Shown one piece after another: positions 58,271 through 64,000 of a DNA stretch of 64,000 nucleotides (within the stretch, counting starts at the first letter, position 1; each line of letters starts with the position of its first letter). The notes under the pieces were generated by a model that made no database searches, was not told the DNA's origin, and was given only the letters and a program-made list of their open reading frames with translations. The translations under genes were made by a program, and so were the position numbers. The DNA comes from Haemophilus sputorum CCUG 13788 (lineage in GTDB: Bacteria; Pseudomonadota; Gammaproteobacteria; Enterobacterales; Pasteurellaceae), in NCBI RefSeq assembly GCF_000238795.1, contig NZ_AFNK01000031.1, positions 221,261 through 285,260 on the forward strand, read 5' to 3'.

Positions 58271-59812
58271 ATGCAACTAAATTCAACTGAAATTAGTGAA
58301 TTGATTAAAAAACGCATTGCCCAGTTTAATGTGGCAAGCGAAGCACAAAGCACAGGGACAATTGTTTCTGTAAGCGATGGTATTATTCGTGTTCACGGTC
58401 TTGCAGATGTAATGCAAGGTGAGATGATCGAATTACCGGGCAACCGTTATGCAATCGCATTAAACTTAGAACGTGATTCTGTTGGTGCGGTAGTGATGGG
58501 CCCTTATGCTGATTTAGCAGAAGGCATGACAGTAAAATGTACCGGTCGTATTTTAGAAGTACCAGTAGGTCGCGGTTTATTGGGCCGTGTGGTAAACACT
58601 TTAGGTCAGCCAATTGATGGTAAAGGTGAAGTTGAACACGATGGCTTCTCTCCAGTAGAAGTAATTGCACCAGGTGTTATCGACCGTCAATCAGTAGATC
58701 AACCTGTTCAAACCGGTTATAAAGCGGTTGACTCAATGGTACCAATTGGTCGTGGTCAACGTGAGTTAATTATTGGTGACCGCCAAACTGGTAAAACAGC
58801 GTTAGCAATCGATGCGATCATCGCGCAAAAAGATTCTGGCGTAAAATGTATCTATGTTGCGATTGGTCAAAAAGCTTCAACTATTGCGAACGTAGTACGT
58901 AAATTAGAAGAACACGGTGCATTAGCAAATACTATCGTTGTAGTGGCATCTGCATCTGAATCTGCAGCATTGCAATACCTTGCTCCATACTCTGGTTGTG
59001 CAATGGGTGAGTACTTCCGTGACCGTGGTGAAGATGCGTTAATTGTTTATGATGATTTATCTAAACAAGCCGTTGCTTACCGTCAAATTTCATTATTATT
59101 ACGTCGTCCACCAGGTCGTGAAGCATTCCCAGGGGATGTATTCTACCTACACTCTCGTTTACTAGAGCGTGCAGCACGCGTAAATGCAGATTATGTAGAA
59201 CGTTTCACTAATGGTGCAGTAAAAGGTCAAACAGGTTCTTTAACGGCATTACCAATTATTGAAACTCAAGCGGGTGACGTTTCAGCATTCGTACCGACAA
59301 ACGTAATTTCGATTACCGATGGTCAGATTTTCTTAGAATCTAACTTATTTAACTCAGGTATTCGTCCTGCGGTAAACCCAGGTATCTCTGTTTCTCGTGT
59401 AGGTTCTGCGGCACAAACCAAAGTAATTAAAAAATTATCAGGCGGTATCCGTACTGCATTAGCGCAATATCGTGAATTAGCAGCGTTTGCACAGTTCGCG
59501 TCAGATTTAGATGATGCAACTCGTAAACAACTTTCTCACGGTCAAAAAGTAACAGAATTGTTGAAACAAAAACAATTTGCGCCAATGCCAGTAAGTGAAC
59601 AAGCACTTGTTTTATTTGCTGCTGAATTTGGCCACTTAGATGATGTGGATGTTGAGCGTATTGGCTCATTTGAATCTGCATTATTGGCTTACGCTAATAG
59701 CAACCATGCTGATTTTATGAAGGATTTAGCAAAATCTGGCGATTATAACGATTCAATCAAGGATCAATTAAAAGCTATCGTTGAGAACTTCAAAAAGAAC
59801 GGTGCATGGTAA
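58271..59812 (+). CDS. atpA: ATP synthase F1 subunit alpha
   Basis: 513-residue noncatalytic nucleotide-binding subunit. Walker [13 protein letters not shown]-synthase signature region [17 protein letters not shown]. Length equals E. coli. Confidence 0.98.
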   Translation: MQLNSTEISELIKKRIAQFNVASEAQSTGTIVSVSDGIIRVHGLADVMQGEMIELPGNRYAIALNLERDSVGAVVMGPYADLAEGMTVKCTGRILEVPVGRGLLGRVVNTLGQPIDGKGEVEHDGFSPVEVIAPGVIDRQSVDQPVQTGYKAVDSMVPIGRGQRELIIGDRQTGKTALAIDAIIAQKDSGVKCIYVAIGQKASTIANVVRKLEEHGALANTIVVVASASESAALQYLAPYSGCAMGEYFRDRGEDALIVYDDLSKQAVAYRQISLLLRRPPGREAFPGDVFYLHSRLLERAARVNADYVERFTNGAVKGQTGSLTALPIIETQAGDVSAFVPTNVISITDGQIFLESNLFNSGIRPAVNPGISVSRVGSAAQTKVIKKLSGGIRTALAQYRELAAFAQFASDLDDATRKQLSHGQKVTELLKQKQFAPMPVSEQALVLFAAEFGHLDDVDVERIGSFESALLAYANSNHADFMKDLAKSGDYNDSIKDQLKAIVENFKKNGAW

Positions 59813-59835
59813 TCACTAACTAGCGGAGAAAGATT

Positions 59836-62093
<2,258 letters not shown>

Positions 62094-62130
62094 TTGTTCC
62101 CTAACTTCATAGGAACGCAAGGAGAACAAA

Positions 62131-62550
62131 ATGGCATCTCAATTTGAACTTAACGTAGTCAGTGCAGAGCAAAAAATTTTCTCAGGGCAAGTTGTTAGCG
62201 TACGAGTAACTGGGATTGATGGTGAGTTAGGTGTGTATGCAGGGCATACACCATTATTAACCGCAATCAAACCAGGTATGGTGAAATATACTTTATCTGA
62301 TGGCAATGAAGCATTTATTTATGTTTCAGGTGGCTTCTTAGAAGTACAGCCAACCGTGGTTACCGTACTAGCAGATGTGGCGATTCGAGGCGAAGAACTT
62401 GATCAACAACGCATCTTAGCAGCTAAACGTAAAGTAGAGGAAAGTTTAAGCAAGGCCAACGACGTTGACCTTTCAGCAAAACTTTCTCGCGAAATCGCGA
62501 AACTACGTGTTTACGATATTGTTAGCTCACAGCTTTCGAGAAGAAGATAA
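62131..62550 (+). CDS. atpC: ATP synthase F1 subunit epsilon
   Basis: 139-residue beta-sandwich plus helical hairpin subunit ([36 protein letters not shown]). It ends the atp operon before a strong terminator. Confidence 0.97.
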   Translation: MASQFELNVVSAEQKIFSGQVVSVRVTGIDGELGVYAGHTPLLTAIKPGMVKYTLSDGNEAFIYVSGGFLEVQPTVVTVLADVAIRGEELDQQRILAAKRKVEESLSKANDVDLSAKLSREIAKLRVYDIVSSQLSRRR

Positions 62551-62557
62551 AAATAAT

Positions 62558-62583
62558 AAACCCCAACCGAAAGGCTGGGGTTT
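62558..62583 (+). terminator. Terminator of the atp operon
   Basis: AAACCCCAACC-GAAA-GGCTGGGGTTT, a GC-rich stem with one mismatch and a GNRA-type loop, 8 bp after atpC. An uptake-signal hairpin follows at 62592-62647. Confidence 0.9.
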
Positions 62584-62591
62584 CGTTTATG

Positions 62592-62647
62592 CAAGCGGTC
62601 AGATTTTATGAGTCATTTGCAAAATGTGCTAAGAAATTGACCGCTTG
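62592..62647. terminator. Uptake-signal-pair hairpin after the atp operon
   Basis: CAAGCGGTCA (62592-62601) and TGACCGCTTG (62638-62647), followed by a T-run (TTTTTTT). A second terminator behind the atpC one. Confidence 0.7.
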
Positions 62648-62678
62648 TTTTTTTCAGGTGTAAGAACATCTGTTAAAT

Positions 62679-62694
62679 CGTGATGAAGATCACA
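62679..62694. promoter_or_regulatory. CRP-like site upstream of lldD
   Basis: CGTGATGAAGATCACA matches TGTGA-N6-TCACA at 9 of 10 defined positions, about 85 bp before the lldD start. It suggests catabolite control of lactate use. Confidence 0.55.
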
Positions 62695-62778
62695 AATAGG
62701 AATAATTATTATTTACATAATTTAAAATACTGTTACACTCATGCCTCTTTTTTTACTTCCTTTCAACAAGAGGTTAAC

Positions 62779-63924
62779 ATGATTATCTCATCCGCAAATG
62801 ACTATCGCGAAGCTGCGCGTCGTCGCGTTCCTCCATTTATGTTCCACTATGCTGATGGTGGTTCTTATTCCGAACAAACACTAGCTCGTAATGTCAGTGA
62901 TTTAGCCAATATCGCGTTAAGACAGCGCGTATTAAAAGATATGTCTGAGCTTGATACTGAAATTGAGCTGTTTGGTGAAAAGCTCTCTATGCCGGTAACG
63001 CTTGCACCAGTAGGGGCTTGCGGTATGTATGCGCGCCGTGGTGAGGTTCAAGCTGCTCAAGCAGCAGAAAATAAAGGTGTTCCATTTACGCTTTCAACGG
63101 TTTCTATTTGTCCGATTGAAGAAGTTGCACCAGCAATTAAGCGTCCATTGTGGTTCCAGCTTTATGTGTTGAAAGATCGTGGATTTATGAAAAATGCGCT
63201 TGAACGTGCAAAAGCGGCAGGATGTTCTACCTTAGTCTTTACGGTAGATATGCCCACACCTGGTGCGCGTTATCGCGATATGCATTCTGGAATGAGTGGC
63301 CCTTACAAAGAAATTCGCCGTGTATTACAAGGCATTACGCATCCTTATTGGGCATATGATGTTGGTCTTAAAGGTAAACCGCATACTTTAGGCAATGTTT
63401 CTATTTATACTGGAAAACAAATTGGTTTAGATGATTACATCGGTTGGTTAACAGAAAACTTTGATCCGTCTATTTCGTGGAAAGATTTAGAGTGGATTCG
63501 TGAGTTTTGGGATGGTCCAATGGTAATTAAAGGAATTCTTGATCCTGAAGATGCAAAAGATGCAGTACGTTTTGGTGCGGATGGCATTGTGGTTTCAAAC
63601 CATGGCGGTCGCCAGTTAGATGGTGTACTTTCTAGCGCAAGAGCCCTTCCTGCTATTGCAGATGCAGTGAAAGGAGACATTAAAATTATTGCAGATAGTG
63701 GCATTCGTAACGGTTTAGATGTGGTGCGTATGATTGCATTAGGTGCGGATTGCACAATGATTGGGCGTTCTTTCGTTTATGCATTAGGTGCAGCAGGTCG
63801 TCAAGGTGTTGAAAATATGTTGGATATTTTCAAAAAAGAAATGCGTGTAGCCATGACGCTTACGAGCAATCGCACCATTGCAGATATTAAACCAGATGCG
63901 TTAGTGGATTTAAGCAAATTATAA
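62779..63924 (+). CDS. lldD: L-lactate dehydrogenase (quinone), FMN-dependent
   Basis: 381-residue membrane-associated flavoenzyme of the alpha-hydroxy-acid oxidase family, oxidising L-lactate to pyruvate. TIM-barrel motifs: the active-site His in [10 protein letters not shown], and FMN-phosphate site [21 protein letters not shown]. The ATG at 62779 follows AAGAGG; an in-frame upstream extension to 62680 would cross the CRP-like site. No lldP or lldR gene is in the window. Confidence 0.96.
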   Translation: MIISSANDYREAARRRVPPFMFHYADGGSYSEQTLARNVSDLANIALRQRVLKDMSELDTEIELFGEKLSMPVTLAPVGACGMYARRGEVQAAQAAENKGVPFTLSTVSICPIEEVAPAIKRPLWFQLYVLKDRGFMKNALERAKAAGCSTLVFTVDMPTPGARYRDMHSGMSGPYKEIRRVLQGITHPYWAYDVGLKGKPHTLGNVSIYTGKQIGLDDYIGWLTENFDPSISWKDLEWIREFWDGPMVIKGILDPEDAKDAVRFGADGIVVSNHGGRQLDGVLSSARALPAIADAVKGDIKIIADSGIRNGLDVVRMIALGADCTMIGRSFVYALGAAGRQGVENMLDIFKKEMRVAMTLTSNRTIADIKPDALVDLSKL

Positions 63925-64000
63925 TTTGCAAAATTTGGAGAAAAATAGACCGCGTGTTGATGCGAATTTATACTCGCTGTCGTAATTTTCAACAAGCGGT

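Overview
The window is a chromosomal segment of a Pasteurellaceae bacterium, most like the Actinobacillus/Mannheimia/H. ducreyi branch. Three things point there: the AT-rich base composition; more than 25 copies, marked by eye, of the Apl-type DNA uptake signal core ACAAGCGGT (complement ACCGCTTGT), often in inverted pairs that form terminators; and gene content shared with Actinobacillus pleuropneumoniae (Ni-dependent urease with a nikKLMQO transporter, and a cytoplasmic N-glycosyltransferase next to rimO). Species cannot be settled from sequence alone.

Layout. 1-104: the 3' tail of an IS3-family insertion sequence. 0.1-7.2 kb: a complete L-ascorbate system, with ulaF, ulaE, ulaR and ulaG on the minus strand and a fused ulaA-ulaB, ulaC and ulaD on the plus strand, around a promoter region with CRP sites and candidate UlaR operators. 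7.2-14.9 kb: glmS with a DeoR regulator, a glycine-zipper lipoprotein, ngt, rimO, mtn and slyX. 15-20.1 kb: fkpA, yheO-tusDCB, then an uncharacterised envelope cluster with two paralogous lipoproteins. 20.2-28.3 kb: the conserved lipA-lipB-ybeD-dacA-rlpA-rodA-mrdA-rlmH-rsfS block. 28.5-37.7 kb: a DUF1287 gene, mutS, mscL, hemG, trkH, ureD, modF and fmt. 37.8-41 kb: yigZ, rsmG and mnmG.

The 427-bp gap after mnmG (41.0-41.43 kb) has the hallmarks of the chromosomal replication origin oriC: three perfect DnaA boxes, one near-perfect box, seven GATC sites in about 114 bp and AT-rich GATC-led repeats with a 12-bp step. Gene orientation fits: mostly minus strand to the left and mostly plus strand to the right, i.e. 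transcribed away from the origin.

42-51.7 kb: an amino-acid binding protein, then the nickel/urease block nikKLMQO-ureABC-(GST-like gene)-ureEFG. Two related repeat elements interrupt the urease genes, and ureD is missing from the cluster; it lies 12 kb away, translationally coupled to modF. 51.7-55.4 kb: a DUF533 gene, the permease and ATPase of an amino-acid ABC transporter, two glycine-zipper proteins and a TetR regulator, with an identical 10-bp palindrome in two of the intergenic gaps. 55.6-62.6 kb: the nine-gene atpIBEFHAGDC operon. 62.8-63.9 kb: lldD.

Functionally, nickel uptake feeds urease maturation (UreE, F, G plus the displaced UreD). The ula genes import and phosphorylate ascorbate, then convert it to a pentose phosphate. 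The 20-28 kb block couples lipoate synthesis, cell elongation and ribosome maturation, as in enterobacteria. I saw no rRNA, tRNA, CRISPR or prophage.
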